Assembly: GCA_032719365.1 (NCBI GenBank)
Contig: CM064871.1
Coordinates: 29,423,566 to 29,487,565, forward strand
Reading direction: 5' to 3'
Source of the DNA: Prinsepia uniflora
Taxonomy: Eukaryota > Streptophyta > Magnoliopsida > Rosales > Rosaceae
DNA length: 64,000 nucleotides
Within the stretch, counting starts at the first letter, position 1. Each line of letters begins with the position of its first letter. The position numbers were made by a program, and so were the translations under genes. Below, in pieces: positions 21,282-33,310 of the stretch. A model generated the notes under the pieces. That model ran no database searches, was not told the DNA's origin, and saw nothing but the letters and a program-made list of their open reading frames with translations.

Positions 21282-24110
21282 TGATAGGATCCGACCCGAA
21301 TCCTCTAGATTATCGTGGGACGTGTCTGCTCCAGTCTGACACCCCGTGTCAGACCAGGGATAAACTCGTCACCCACTCGAGGTCCATCAGAGTACGCCAG
21401 GATCGGTGGTGACATGTAATGTCTCGATCTCTGCTACAGTCCGCATCCACTATCAACATGAAGGGTATTAAAACCATAAAAAACTGTGAGTGGACAAAAC
21501 AAATGGTTTGAAAAATTCATTTAACAAAAATAACATTTATACCCTTCACGTAAAAGCATGCATGCATTCGAAAACCATTTCTCAAATAATTTCTCATTTA
21601 TTTAAATCATTAGAGTCTTAGCCCAAAACCGTCAACCAAAGTATATGGGAACTCAGCCCAAAACCAATCATGTGGGACTCAGCCCAGAACCAAATCCGTA
21701 GGGACTCTTCCCAAATAAAGTCACGTGGGTCTCAGCCCAAATACAATACATGTGGGTCTCATCCCAAAACCAATACACGTGGGTCGCAGCCCAAAACCAA
21801 TCATAGAATACGGGGTCTCAGCCCCAAACTGATCTCTGTAATACCTCATACACATATATATAACCCATCCTCGGCATCTCATATGCCCAATCAAAAACCT
21901 GTCACGATGTACCTACAGTATGCATACTACTTGGGTCTTATCTCTGAGTCTACTCTCAGGATCTACGATGTCAGGGAGGGCCTGTCACCGGTCTCTGTTC
22001 GAGACTATCTCATATTTCTCACTTCTGGGATATGCTCCCTCTTGGTGTCACTCATCCCAAGCAGTGGATCTTGACACTCCAGGATCATTGACGTCTGGAG
22101 GAGACTATTCATACTAGAGGGTATATACATATAAGTGAAAACATACTTTTCTTTCAATTCATAATTCAACTGGGTCTCATACCCGATTCATCCCAATCTC
22201 ACAAGCCTCAGCCTAAATCCACATTTCAATAGGGTCTCAAACCCGAATTCTCATTTCATAAACCACAACTGGGACTCAAGCCCGATTTCACAATCCTCTG
22301 GGCCTCCAGCTCGATATCACAATCAACTGGGACTCATGCCAGATATCACAATTCAATTGAGCCTCGAGCCCGATATCATAATCAACTGGGACTCAAGCCC
22401 GATATCGTAAATCAACTGGGTCTCAAGCCCGACATTATCAATCAACTGGGCTTCAAGCCCAATACCATAACTCAATTGGGCCTTAAGCCCGATCGTATAA
22501 GCCAAATGGGCCTCCGGCCCGATATCTCATGAAACGGGTCTTATGCCCAATTCCATATTTCTTATGCCCAATTCCATATTTCTAATTCCAAAACCTTTCC
22601 ATTAAACCATCATAGAAATACTAGCACGTATAAGCACCATATAAAACTCTAAATCTCGAAATACGTGCAAATACGTAAATACTAATTACCACAATCATAT
22701 GCACTCAAGGCATCTCAAATCATGTATTTAAAACATATAAAACATTTATGCATGCATCACAATGTAGGAAGCAAAGTCCACTCACAGACCGTCCAAAGTT
22801 GTGCTTCGATACGAGCGCCACAAGCCTCTTCGGGCTAATCACCATCACTAGGACTCCTAAACCTATCCAAATCATATTAAAGGGTTACTAACTACCTCGT
22901 TAACCTCTCATTGAAGCCCGTAATTTTCCAAAATTTTTGACTATTTTAAAACTCAATCCTAAACCTTCGGACATCCCGAATTATATCGAAACGATGTCCG
23001 ATTGACTCGAAACTTGTCCCAAAATGTTTATTACATCGAAAGGATGAAATTACCTGTTGGGAAATTCCCCAAAAGACAGCCCACGCATCCCCACACACCG
23101 TCGAAAGCCCATGTGCGTAGGAGCCCTGCGCCCAGCACAGTATCCTTCAACCTTCGATATACCCGATCCGAACTAGATCTCTAGCTTTCGGTCCGACCAG
23201 ACTGGCGAGAACCGTCCAGTGTTCTATCTCCTCCATTTTTGGTCTGTTTTCATCCCTTTCAATTCCTACACATTCCTCCTTCCATTTCTTATCGATCTAT
23301 GCCCTTAAAACACAAAAACAAGCCTCGAAGATTACCTCCCCGATCGAAGAACACACGGTCAGTTTTGCCCATCCCTCCAAGGCCTTCCAGCTGTCGAAGT
23401 CCCTTTCCTCCAATCCCCACGAGTTCGTCCTTGTCCCAGAAACAAGTCCCAATCATCAAAACCAACCCTTAAACGTCCAAACACGAAATCAAAAATTTGA
23501 ACAAATCCGGGTTATCGGATTTTTACCTGTTATCGTGGTCCCTTCCGCCGTCCATGGGTGTCCTACCGTCCTTGGCCTCCACTCAGCCACTCTCTCAACC
23601 TCACAGGGCCATCCATCGATCCAGAAAGAGAGAAAAGGGAGGGAGGGGGGCAGGGTTTTGGGTTTCCTGGGTTTCGGGTTGGTGGGATGATCGTACAAAA
23701 AGGGATGGATATGCACGTATGGGAAATGGTGGGCAATGGATGAATGACACTTATCATTCATCCATTGGGCCTGCTCCTAAGTATCTGGGCCCACTGAATG
23801 ACAAAAGTCATCCCATCTCGTAATTCGTGCAATAGTACCTCGAAACTTGCGTGAACCATAACTTTCTCGTCGAACTTCCGATTTCGATGTACCACCTGTC
23901 TACAGACTCGTATCGACCTGATCTTCGTAAAGATCCTCGACCCTCGAAAATCAGAACTCCCTAGTCAAAAGTTAACTTTTCACCCTCGTTTAGGGGAAAA
24001 ATAGTAATTTTTCCCTTAACGTCCGTTAATCCTTGGTTAATCCTCAATTGTCCTTGCTAATCCGTAATTGACTCTTAATTAATCCTTAAAATATGGGACG
24101 GGTCGTTACA
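21282..24110 (-). mobile_element. Solo LTR I (Ty3/gypsy), TSD ATTAT
   Basis: 2,829-bp LTR in minus orientation: the plus text runs from TGATAGGATCC to GGGTCGTTACA. A perfect TSD ATTAT is at 21277-21281 and 24111-24115. It belongs to the TGTAACGACCCGTCCC group with H and F. It carries tandem 'ctgggtctcaagcccgat' units (about 22160-22560) and the paired blocks GTGAGTGGAC (21486-21495) and GTCCACTCAC (22776-22785). Its acceptor position reads AT instead of AG (21458-21459), so the putative intron could not be spliced there. No coding content. Confidence 0.95.
22160..22560 (-). repeat. 'ctgggtctcaagcccgata' tandem units in LTR I
   Basis: About ten units of 25-35 bp, each built on (aa)ctggg[c/t]ct..agcccgat, a gggc..gccc mini-palindrome. 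Homologous clusters lie in C LTRs and both copies of H. Confidence 0.85.
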
Positions 24111-24204
24111 ATTATGTTAAGCTAGGAGCAGAGGAGAATCGTTTTGTGGGACAGTTGACGAATCTTTTGGAATAGTTGGTGAGATAATAGGATAAAGGTT
24201 GAAG

Positions 24205-24500
24205 ATGAGAATGTTGGGTCGACTTCTTTTCGAAGTTAATCCGGTATGAGACGGTAGTCAGTGATTTGAGGTGTGTACAATTTTTCTTGGATATTTGGCT
24301 ATGATGATGATGGGACTGACTTCCTTTCGACGTTGATCCCATATGATATAGTAATGGAACGAGTAGGTATCCGACGGGGTCGGATTGGTCAGTTTTGGAT
24401 ATGAGAATGATGGGATTGGCTTCCTTTCGAAGTCAATCGGATATGGTATGGTAATCGATTGAGCAAGTAACCGATAGGTTCGAAGTTGGTGCATCGCGGT
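24205..24500 (+). repeat. Three ~95-bp direct repeats inside C
   Basis: Units begin near 24208, 24300 and 24401, each with gatgggattggcttcctttcg-like text followed by an 'atatggtatggtaatcg'-like part. They are diverged from one another, so the duplication is old. Confidence 0.7.
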
Positions 24501-25118
24501 AGACATGGGTGAGATTGGATGCCTATTGGCATGAATGGGTACACCTCGGTGAGCATGATTAGGATTGGTGAGTATTGGATAAGGTTATTGGGAGTAGACG
24601 TTGTGATGTTGGTCGGGTGACCATGGGACTCGTGATGGATGACGAGTTTGAGTATTTTGACCTGTCTAGTTCTGGACTGGACAAATGGACTCTAGAATTG
24701 AAGTGTGATTAGTTACTAGCTGTGTAGTAGGCTGGTTGGTGGATGGATGTACGTACAGGGTACGTTGTGCGAGGACCGATACTAGACAGGCCTTAGTGGT
24801 GCCTGGTGACGTTATACAAGATGTACTAGTATTGTGTGGTTGAGCGTGTTAGTAGTCGGCTTAATTCCGATGTCATTGGATTGGTTGAGGACATGAACTG
24901 GACATTGAATATTGTGCGCTGGGCCAGAGTGATTTTGATGGGTTCAGTGATTGTATGAGCAGGTGCTCAGAGCCTTGATGGCATGTGGAACTCTAGAGTT
25001 GTGATGTGTTATCACTACTGAGCAGGTATTCGATGGGCTCCAATTATACTCAGATTAAGTGAGTTGTTGGTTGGTGTAACCCAAGGTTGCTTTTCGTGAA
25101 GTTACTACTCTGTGACTC

Positions 25119-25300
25119 TCACCAGCGTCATGGATCATTGGGGGAGTTAATGGATGTGGACGCTGAGGCCAATAAATGTCGAAGGTTTGAGCTTGCCCTG
25201 CGAGGTGAAATCTTGTCGTTGATCTTACGTTACATTGAGAGAGACTTGGTACGATATACCTTAGTGCGACTCTTGAGTGAGTCAGAATTGTGTTGGTGAC
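25119..25300 (+). pseudogene. gypsy gag relic in C
   Basis: Plus-strand translation gives 'EANKCRRFELALRGEI', matching 'TEAEKCRRFELGLRGEI' of the gag frames of elements E and G. Only about 20 residues align clearly; the surroundings are too decayed to read. It shows that C descends from a gag-bearing gypsy element of the same lineage and is not of unrelated origin. Confidence 0.75.
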
Positions 25301-25525
25301 TCGAATTGTGACCATGGAGCCATGAGTGCTAGCTGAGTGCGACGTTATGGGATGTGTGATGTTGACATAGTAGAATTCAGGAAATGCGAAGAAACTGTGA
25401 GACTTGATAACTCTCGGTGTGGAAGAGATGTCAGATTGATTCGCGACTAGCAAGTGATAACAGTTTGGCTGGATGTGTCAACATGGATTAATTATTGAGA
25501 TTTGGTGACTCCCAGTGGGAGCAGA

Positions 25526-28179
25526 TGTAACACCCCGGAAATTCGAGGATTATAATAATGTAATTTAATGTATGAATTGACGTTTTTACCCTTGTGATTG
25601 GTATGGCCAAATTGTTCACTTTTTGATTTGAGGATCAAATGGACTTTGACCAATGACCGTGACGTAGTTTGGGACGTCACGAGTCCATAGACAGGTGGCA
25701 CGTCCAATTCGGACGATCAGGGTAAAAGTTATGTCTATCGGAAGTTCAGGGGCATTACCGTAATTTGGATGATAGGGGCGAAAATGTTGACTTTTCGTTT
25801 GACAACTAATTTTCACATGACTCAAGGACCGTTAGGAAGGTCTCAATGCCCTGAGTCCGTAGACAGGCGGCACGCCGAAATCGGACTTCGTATGGCTGAG
25901 TTACGGGTCTAGAAAGTGAAGGACATTTTGGTAATTATTTGAACCAGGGGCATTTTGGTCATTTTACCCCTGGTTACTATAGCAAACCGCGGGGAACATG
26001 GACGACACCACCATGTGTGGTGGATCAGTGTGCAATTGTTTATGCTAGTGTGTGCTGGAAAGAAAGGGCTGTATATTGCTTTAGAACGTGGGCTGAACCA
26101 TCCACCTTGCACGGTCGAATTGATTAATTGAAGATTCGAAGCTTTGCAAGAAACTTTCTCAGTGGCCAGGCTGGGTTTCCACGAGCTGTTGAGTGGCACT
26201 GATAGTTTAAGCTGAGTGGAAATTGGGTAAGCTTCATTCTGCTGTTGAAGAAACTGAGAATTGGAGAGAAAAACCAGAGAAACCATTTCGGGGAAAATTG
26301 GAGGGAAAATCGGGTTTTGATTTCTGGTGACTGTTGGACCAACCTACGCACTGAGTGAGCTTTCTGGGAGTGTTTAGAACACCTCCATATCGAAATCGAG
26401 GGCAACCAGCCACGGTGGAGCTGGGACGGAGGCTGCCGTTTTCAGAGGAATTTCAGAGGTTTGGACGGCTACTTCCAGGTAACGTTTTGTTCAATTGATC
26501 ATTCCTTATAGTTTGTTTTAGTCCTATGATGCTTCCTGGAAGGTTAATTTGATTTTGGTTTGGAAACCAGTGAGTTGGGATGATCAACCCGTTTGGTTGA
26601 TCACGGGTCGAATGGCCAATTAAAGGACTTGTCGAGGCAAATTAGTGTCACAGAACTTAAATGGGAAGACTAATAAACATGTTAGGATCAAATTGGATTG
26701 AAATCGAGTAGGAATTGATGGGTAATCAACCGGGTCAAGCCGCGGGTGGCAGGCCCGTATTACAGACAAACGGGTGAAGGTGGTGACACTGTAGCTACAG
26801 TGTCAGACGCGTGACTTTCACGCGCAGCCACTTTGGGCGGCGCGTGAGGGCGCGTTGGACCTTATCTCCGATCACGATCAACATGACTTTTGTTCCTCTC
26901 ATCATTCTTAACATTTTTGATGAATTAACCATGTTGATCTGAGATAGTTTGGGAGGGTCAGTTTAGGGCCGGTTGTCTCGGGAAACGTGTTGGACTGTTT
27001 CCCCGAGCCGGTTTCTATTTCGGACCTTTTGAATAAATGTGTAAGACTAATAGTGACCCTTACGTGTGATTTGGACTGACAGGAATTGTACGATAATCCC
27101 GGTACAAGTTAGTACGCGCAGGTTCACCGCGGGATGGTACTGTGAGTGGGCTCGATTTCATTAAACCCTTGCATGCTTAAATGTTTTCCGATTTACTTAT
27201 ATTTTCACATGCTGGAATCAAGAAACGGTTTTGATGATATTGAAATTATGATTATGGCACGTTTAACGGTATTTGGGTTTGAGACCCGTTTGATGAAACT
27301 TAACGATCGGTTTGGATTTTATCTATGTATATATATATGTGTTGCATGTGGATATCAATAAAATGTATTTGGTACTGCACTGTATAGATCCATTCTTATG
27401 ATACTGTCTCCTCCGGATGTGGTACCCCGGAGTGGTCATAGCGCATTACCTGCGAGGGGTCATTCTACGGAGGAACCGGACCGTAAAATGACTCAGGAGC
27501 AGGATTGCTTATTTGACGTCAGGGACGTCGAGCGTCTAGGACGCTAGGCATTTGAGATGCCGTACCCGGACAGGGTTCGGGGATTGGACTCGGAATTGAG
27601 ACCCGATTGGCACGCGTAGCCTTAAAACTGTGACCTTATCGGACGTCAGGGACGTCAGACATCGGGGATGTCTGGATCAGAATGTATAGTGCAGTGGCTA
27701 AAATTTATCTTATAATTTTATTACATGTCTTATGGTTCATACTATATGATTTATGGTTTTAAATTCTAATGCATGCATGTTTGGAAAACGGAGGGGTAAA
27801 TTATATGATTTACTTATTAAACGATTTTATAAACTTGAGTTTCGGCCCACTCACCCTTAATGTTTTGGTAACCCCTCTAGGTCGTGCTACTGAGGTAGAG
27901 GAGGAACCTGAGGCTGAGGCATAGATCTACTTCCGCGTACCTGATCTCCTGTTGGGTGGTTTGCCCGCAGGTTTATTTTAGAGTCGTGCTCGCAACTTGT
28001 AATTTTGGAATTCATCCCTTGACTGACATCTGTTTAATTCAGGATTTGATGTATAACTTTAATTTGGTTATTTATGCATTTGATGTTTTGAGGTTAAAAT
28101 TGGTACGAATTTTGGGTGTCAGACGGGAGCAGGGCACGTCCCCTTTGTGGTCCCTGTGGGATCGGGGCGGGTCCTGTCA
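25526..28179 (+). mobile_element. Solo LTR D (Ty3/gypsy), TSD GCAGA
   Basis: 2,654-bp LTR from TGTAACACCCCGG to GGGTCCTGTCA. Perfect TSD GCAGA at 25521-25525 and 28180-28184. It contains the GTGACGT/ACGTCAC pair (25659-25680), an interrupted GC-rich hairpin (26807-26825), a 22-bp perfect palindrome (26784-26805), and putative introns 26479-27082 and 27142-27880. No coding content. Confidence 0.96.
26479..27880 (+). other. Putative two-intron leader in LTR D, with compensatory change
   Basis: Donor CCAG|GTAACG at 26479, acceptor ACTGACAG ending 27082, internal exon 27083-27141 (59 nt), donor GTGAGTGGGC 27142-27151, branch-like GCCCACTCAC 27845-27854, acceptor CCCCTCTAG ending 27880. Relative to sister LTRs the donor has A-to-G at position 9 and the partner block has the matching T-to-C, keeping all ten pairs. 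This is the strongest single hint that the two blocks pair. Confidence 0.55.
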
Positions 28180-28184
28180 GCAGA

Positions 28185-28475
28185 TGTCAGGGGGGATTGG
28201 TGACTGAGAAGAACCGTCAAGCTGAATGTGTCAGCTAAAGTGGTTAGCGTAATGGTAGAATTGTCAGGTGGTATCAACTCAAAGCGTGTAATCAATTTCA
28301 CTCGAAATGGCCGAGTGTAGATGATGCGACGTGAGTATTAGTGAAATGTCTGGGTGCAGACAAGTATTGTTCTGGTTAGTGGGTGTACAAGTGCACACAT
28401 GATGTGAGGCCGAACTTGCTTTCCATGAGGTGGATGTGGAATCGGGATAGTTGGAATTTCAAGGACAAATTTGTT
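28185..28475 (+). mobile_element. Element C internal region, part 3
   Basis: Last 290 bp of the C interior after solo LTR D. It ends in 'ggaatttcaaggacaaattt', a text that precedes the PPT in many gypsy elements. No ORF recognised. Confidence 0.7.
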
Positions 28476-28488
28476 AAGGGGGGAAGGT
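28476..28488 (+). other. Polypurine tract of C
   Basis: aaggggggaaggt directly before the 3' LTR. Plus-strand synthesis primer, and confirms plus orientation. Confidence 0.88.
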
Positions 28489-31110
28489 TGTAACGAGCCA
28501 TCTCAAATATCGGGATTAAATATTAATTAATTATGGTTTAGGATGACTAATCGGGGATTAGTTGAGAGAATTCGGACGGACGGTGCGAAATGACCGTTTT
28601 GCCCCTAAAATTGGGCAAATATTGAATTTTGACTCGGGGAGTCAAACGTACGAGGACCGATGGTCGTGACGTAGATCGGGACATCACGAGTACGTAGACA
28701 GGCGTCATGTTGAAATCAGAGGTTCGACGGAGAAGTTACGGGCCTAGAACGTTTTACGGTACTATTGTACAAAAATTGAGAAAATGGGACACGCGGCAGG
28801 TTTGGATTGGATTGGAAATCTGGGTGGACCAATTAGTAAGTGACACCTGTCCCTTATCTGATTGGCCCATTTTCCCACATGGTGGGATATTTCTTCTTTT
28901 CCATTCGATCAATCATTCTTCATTCTCCCAAAACATGTGACCGTGCAACACATTCAATCCCAAGCTTTCAACCCTCATTTTTTGGGATGGGTACGTGGAT
29001 GAAAGTGAGAGAGGGACGTGAGACAGGCTAGTGGTGGCCCTGGTTCGAGCCGTCGTGGACGGTGGGCGGTGAAACCATGATCGCTGGGTTTGATATTTCA
29101 AAAAATGATGAGTTATGTTTTAGAGTTGAAGGGTTTTGTTAATGGAAAAGTGTTTTGGAGGTTGCAAGGTGACTAGCGGACTTGGAACAGTGGCTGAAGG
29201 TGGCCGGAATCGTGGAAAACCGACGGTGGAAGTTGGCTGGTTCAAGCATCACTTTGAAAGGTATGGTTTTGGCCTTGGTTTTCATGGTTTGAATTCATAT
29301 ATCGATTAGGAATGATTAGAGGAAGGTTTAGGAATGAAAATGGATGAAAATGAACCGAAAACACGAGAGATATGGAGGTGATCCGAAAACACGAGAGATA
29401 TGGAGGTGAACCGATCATGCCGATCCAACTGGACCGGCTACATAGTCGAACCGGACCGGATCGGTTCAATCGAAGGACATTGATGATGAACAGTAGGCGC
29501 GTGGGCCTACGCCTAGCACCTTTGGGCAGCATGTGGGGCCGTGTTGGGCATCTTTGGGACACATGATCAACATATGAAATCATCTATTCGATGTAACGAA
29601 CATTTTGGGACTGGTTTCGTGTCGATCGGACATAGTTTCGAAATAGTTTTGGGTATCTGAAGGTTTAAAGTCTATGTAAAATAAGTTTAAAATTTTGGAA
29701 AAATTACGGGGATTTAATGCGAGGTTAATGAGGTAGTTATTAACCCTCTATTATGGTTTGAACAGGTTTGGAAGTCCTGGTGATACTATTGTGGCTCGGA
29801 AGAGCGTATGGCACGCGTATCGAGACGGCAGCGTCAGACGGTCTGTGAGTGGACAATGTTTTCTAAACTGTGATGCATGCATAACTGTTTTATATGTTTT
29901 ATATATGTGATTTCTATAGTGATGATTGTGGCATTGGTGATTTACATGGTTGCACGTATTTCGATGTTACGATTTTATACTGTGGTTATACATGATTGTG
30001 GTTTTAATAATGGTTCAATGGTATGGTTTTGGATTGGAAATATGGAATTGGGCTTGAGATCCATTTGTTTTGGAAATGCTCGGACTTGGACTCGATTTAA
30101 GTACTGTATTGGGCCGGGGGCCCAGTTGGTTTGTATTATCGGGCTAGAGGCCCAATTGGTTTACGAAATCGGGCATGAGGCCCAATTGTGTTTTATAAAT
30201 GTGATTTCGGGTCTGGGACCCTATGTTTCATAACGTGATTTCGGATCGGGGACCCTAAATGGTTTTGGAATTATGGATTTGTGATGGTTTATGGAAATTC
30301 CAGGGCAGGGCCCTTTGAGGTGTTTTGAAATGACTTTATAAAACTATTTTCCATATACGATCTTGATACGAGGATCTGTGGATGGTCTCCTCCAAGTGTC
30401 TGGGACACTGGGGAAATCACGGTGCATTGCTTGCGAAGGGTCATTATACATAGCTTCTGAACCGTATAGTGACTCAGAAGCAGGATTGCTATGATTAGAC
30501 GTCTGGGACGTGAGACATCTGGGATGTCATACATATTGAACCGGAGAGATCCCGGGCAACACGCGTTGCTTTTACCATGAGATATGATGTCTGGGACGTC
30601 AAGCGTCTAGGGCGCTAAGTATCTGGGATGCCGAGGATGGTTATGTGGTAAATATGGATTATTAGATTTATGAAATGGTATTTCAGTGCTTATGGATTCG
30701 TGATTATGGATTTGGGCAGTGGCCCACTTGGTTCTAGTTTTGCGGATTGTGGGGTTTTACGATTTTTGGGCTAAGGCCTTAATGATTTATTTAAGTAAAT
30801 GTTTTGATTACTGGTTTTCGATGCATGCATAGTTTTAGTGAGGAGCATAAATATCTTTTATGAAATGTGTTTTATGAACTTATTGTTTTTCGTCTACTCA
30901 CAGTTTTTAATGTTTTTAATGCCCTTCAGCTTGATCACGGATACGGGCTGTAGCAGAGACCGAGACATCGCACTCCTCCACTGATCCTAGCGCGCTCTGG
31001 GAGCCCCGTATGGGCTGAGGTATGAATTATCCCTTATCTGACACTTCGTGTCAGACGGGAGCATGTCACATCCCGCGTTAATCCGAGGGGGATTGGGATG
31101 GGTCGTGTCA
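28489..31110 (+). mobile_element. Element C, 3' LTR
   Basis: 2,622-bp partner of 16291-18961, starting TGTAACGAGCC and ending GGTCGTGTCA; clearly the same family with many point differences and small indels. Exon-like 29766-29844 (79 nt), donor GTGAGTGGAC 29845-29854, branch block GTCTACTCAC (30892-30901, one change that still allows a G-U pair) and acceptor CCCTTCAG ending 30929 are kept. Tandem gggc..gccc units lie at about 30045-30260. Confidence 0.95.
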
Positions 31111-31310
31111 TCCAAGCTTTTCCTTTTGGTCTGCATAATTATGGGAGAGAATGATTTCTTTGAACTCCTCAACGGGCTATGGGTATGGTGTTGCCAAATG
31201 GTCCCTAGGAACTTCAATCGACCCATCCTGTATTTGCAGTGCCCCTTAAGAGTCGATGGGGCCGGCCTCAAATGCTGACTCTATCACTACCATCCTTTCT
31301 TTTGGTGGCT
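31111..31310 (-). pseudogene. Element T pol spacer between protease and RT
   Basis: Minus-strand remnants include 'RPHRLL', 'VPRDHLATPY' and 'KEIILSHNYADQKEKLG', the stretch that in Tat-type polyproteins leads into RT. It stops at the edge of element C. On C's other side the text resumes in the integrase C-terminus, in the same frame, so RT, RNase H and most of integrase are missing. Confidence 0.65.
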
Positions 31311-31760
31311 AGATCTGTGTGATGGATTTGCAAGCCCTTGCAGCCATTTGGTCCCCATGGACTTGGCTAATACCCATGTGGGTTGGAAATTTAACCAAAA
31401 GTAGGTGCATGGAAACTACGGTTTTCAGTTGGTTAAGTATACCTCGTCCGAGAATGGCGTTGTAAGCAGCGGGGTAGTCTACCACCAGGAAGGGTGTGAG
31501 CACGGTTGCTCTATGTTAATATGATCCGAGGGAGAGTGAGAGAGTAACGGTACCGTACGAGACGATGGAGTCCCCAGTGAAACCAAAGAGTGGTGTGGGG
31601 GAGCGATCCAGGATGGATTCTAGTATGCCCAATTGCTTGAATGCCTTCATAAAGAGGACGTTGACAGAGCTGCAGGTGCCGACCATTACTCGTTTGACGT
31701 CGAAGTTGGATATTTCTACCCAGGAAGTTCTTCTTCGCTCGGTTAGAAGTGAGCGGCTAG
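31311..31760 (-). pseudogene. Element T aspartic protease region (decayed)
   Basis: Two open pieces on the minus strand. 31848-31516 contains 'VKRVMVGTCSSVNVLFMKAF', the protease active-site region with the usual D-x-G replaced (VGTCSS), followed by 'PLFGFTGDSI'. 31503-31309 contains 'VVDYPAAYNAILGR' and 'VSMHLLLVKFPT', the family's C-terminal protease block. A frame change or stop separates them. The enzyme would process the polyprotein; this copy is inactive. Confidence 0.85.
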
Positions 31761-32449
31761 GAGATGGATGGCCCTCCTGAGATAATGTTGATCTGTGGGT
31801 TGCGAGGTGGGGGTGGTGCATGCTGAAGGAATTGGTTGATCTTTCCATCCCGAGCTAGAGCTTCCACTAGGTCTCGGAACGCCACACATTGATCGATGTT
31901 GTGGCCGTTGTACTTGTGGTACTGGCAATAGGACCCTGTGTCTTTGCCAAGTTTGCCCTTGGCTGGCGCCCAGGTGGACTTTGGGATCCTATTCTTTACA
32001 TTGAGCAAAACATTTTCGTAAGAGGTGTTGAGGATGGTGTAGGTCTCATACTTGGACCGCGGAAGCCGCTTCTCCCAGTTTTTTTGGCGCTCCCGATTTG
32101 TTTTTTTGATGGTTTGGGTTCTTACCCTTCTTCCCCGGGTTGTATAGGTTGCTGCTATGAGGATGGTCCTTCCGTTTTCCCTCTTAGCCATGTTTCCCTT
32201 GATCTTGAGGTTTCTAACTTGAACTCTGTTGGCCTTGGCCGCTCGATGGGTATGTTTTAATCGAGTCGACCCAATGAGGCTGGTATGCGTTGGCCGTGTT
32301 AGCTTTCTGGCTCGGCGTCTCGGCTTTGGTATGCACTGCCGCCTATTCATAATTTCATTATAAGTAGTCCAACCCTGAGTGTGAGTCGCATACCTGAAGG
32401 GCGAATCCCGAAGGCCGTGAATGCTGCTCAGTCGTCTGTTTCGGCACAT
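31761..32449 (-). pseudogene. Element T gag C-terminal region with zinc knuckle
   Basis: Open 230-codon minus frame. The N-terminal half is basic and appears partly out of the original frame. Near the C-terminus 'YCQYHKYNGHNIDQC' (about 31905-31950) is the CCHC-like zinc knuckle variant of Tat gag, followed by 'FRDLVEALARDGKINQFL', the standard downstream helix of this family. It would bind genomic RNA in the particle. Confidence 0.8.
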
Positions 32450-32504
32450 CGGGAGTACTCATGGTTAAACCTGGCTCGTACCTCTGCAGTGGCCCATGTT
32501 CACC

Positions 32505-32858
32505 CTACTTTAACTGAAAAATGTCCTCGACTGAGGATAAGCGGTCGGTTTGAATCATAAATTGGTTCATGAAGGTGGATGTTAGCTGTTCGAAAGAGTC
32601 GATGGATCCGGCCTCCAACTTGTAGAACCAATTGATTGATGCCTCAGTTAGCGTGAAATTGAAGATAAGGCATTGTTCCTCGTCTGCGAGGTTTTTCAAG
32701 GCAACGACCGAGTAGAAATTGTTTAGGTGGTTCCATGGGTCGTCCTTCCCAGTGTAAAGTGGGATCTTGAGGGGTTTGATTTCATGATAGATTATGATTT
32801 GGTTGATTATCTCCGTGAAGAGCCCATGACTTATCTTTGACCAACTTGGCCTTACCAC
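32505..32858 (-). pseudogene. Element T gag, retrotransposon-gag domain
   Basis: 117-codon frame with the gag core: 'IKPLKIPLYTGKDDPWNHL' near residue 27, 'FNFTLTEASINWFYKL' near residue 66, 'GSIDSFEQLTSTFMNQF' near residue 83. This pattern (W/Y pair before 'GSI.SF..L...F..QF') is the Retrotrans_gag domain as found in Tat-type elements. The ATG chosen by the open frame lies inside the domain's upstream region; true gag starts further right. Confidence 0.85.
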
Positions 32859-32959
32859 CTGCTTTGTCTCGGCCTGGAGTGACTTTACTCGTTCCTTAAG
32901 GTGTTGGACGAGTGATTCCGTCCTGGATGGCAGCCATGCCCCTCGGTTGAAACGGTCAG

Positions 32960-33310
32960 GCCTCTCGGTGTCCCTAGTTTTATAGTTACAGCCGAGTTAT
33001 CCTGACCGTTCAGTATTCCTTTTGGAGGGCAGGTTCCGTGACCCTTCCTGTAGGCTGTCGACCTGCCCTGACCTCGCAGTGTTCCTCTAGTGGGGTAGTT
33101 CCAAAGGGCCTCCGCTCCCCGGACCCAGCTCAGATGACCGCATGGTGCCCACTACCAGGGGCAATTCCCGGAGGCCCTCGCGTCGCCAACCGAGTTAGGC
33201 TGATTGCTCGGTGTCCCTTCTGGGCGAGAGTTTTTTGGAGTGTCCTTGATGACGACCGAGTTGGGCTGACTGCTCGGTATCTCCGTGGGAAGATCTGGAT
33301 GGTTGTTCGC
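32960..33310 (-). repeat. ~65-bp repeats in T gag N-terminal region
   Basis: Four to five units of about 65 bp with 'accgagttgggctgactgct' then 'cggtgtccc'-like text (best at 33187-33310, weaker to 32985). On the minus strand they give repeated peptides around 'DTEQSAQLG'. An internally duplicated, low-complexity part of gag. Confidence 0.7.

Larger units (their letters stand above)
24111..25525 (+). mobile_element. Element C internal region, part 2
   Basis: Continues C after solo LTR I. It is mostly non-coding, with three ~95-bp imperfect repeats at about 24205-24500 (gagaatgatgggattggctt-type starts) and a short gag relic (separate entry). The target duplicate GCAGA of solo LTR D closes it at 25521-25525. 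Confidence 0.7.

Noticed and set aside
23489..23823. Several overlapping 60-108 codon frames on both strands in solo LTR I
   Set aside because: No shared motif, all within LTR sequence; chance openness in GC-richer text.
31757..32260. Plus-strand 123-codon frame opposite T gag
   Set aside because: Shadow of the minus-strand gag zinc-knuckle frame.
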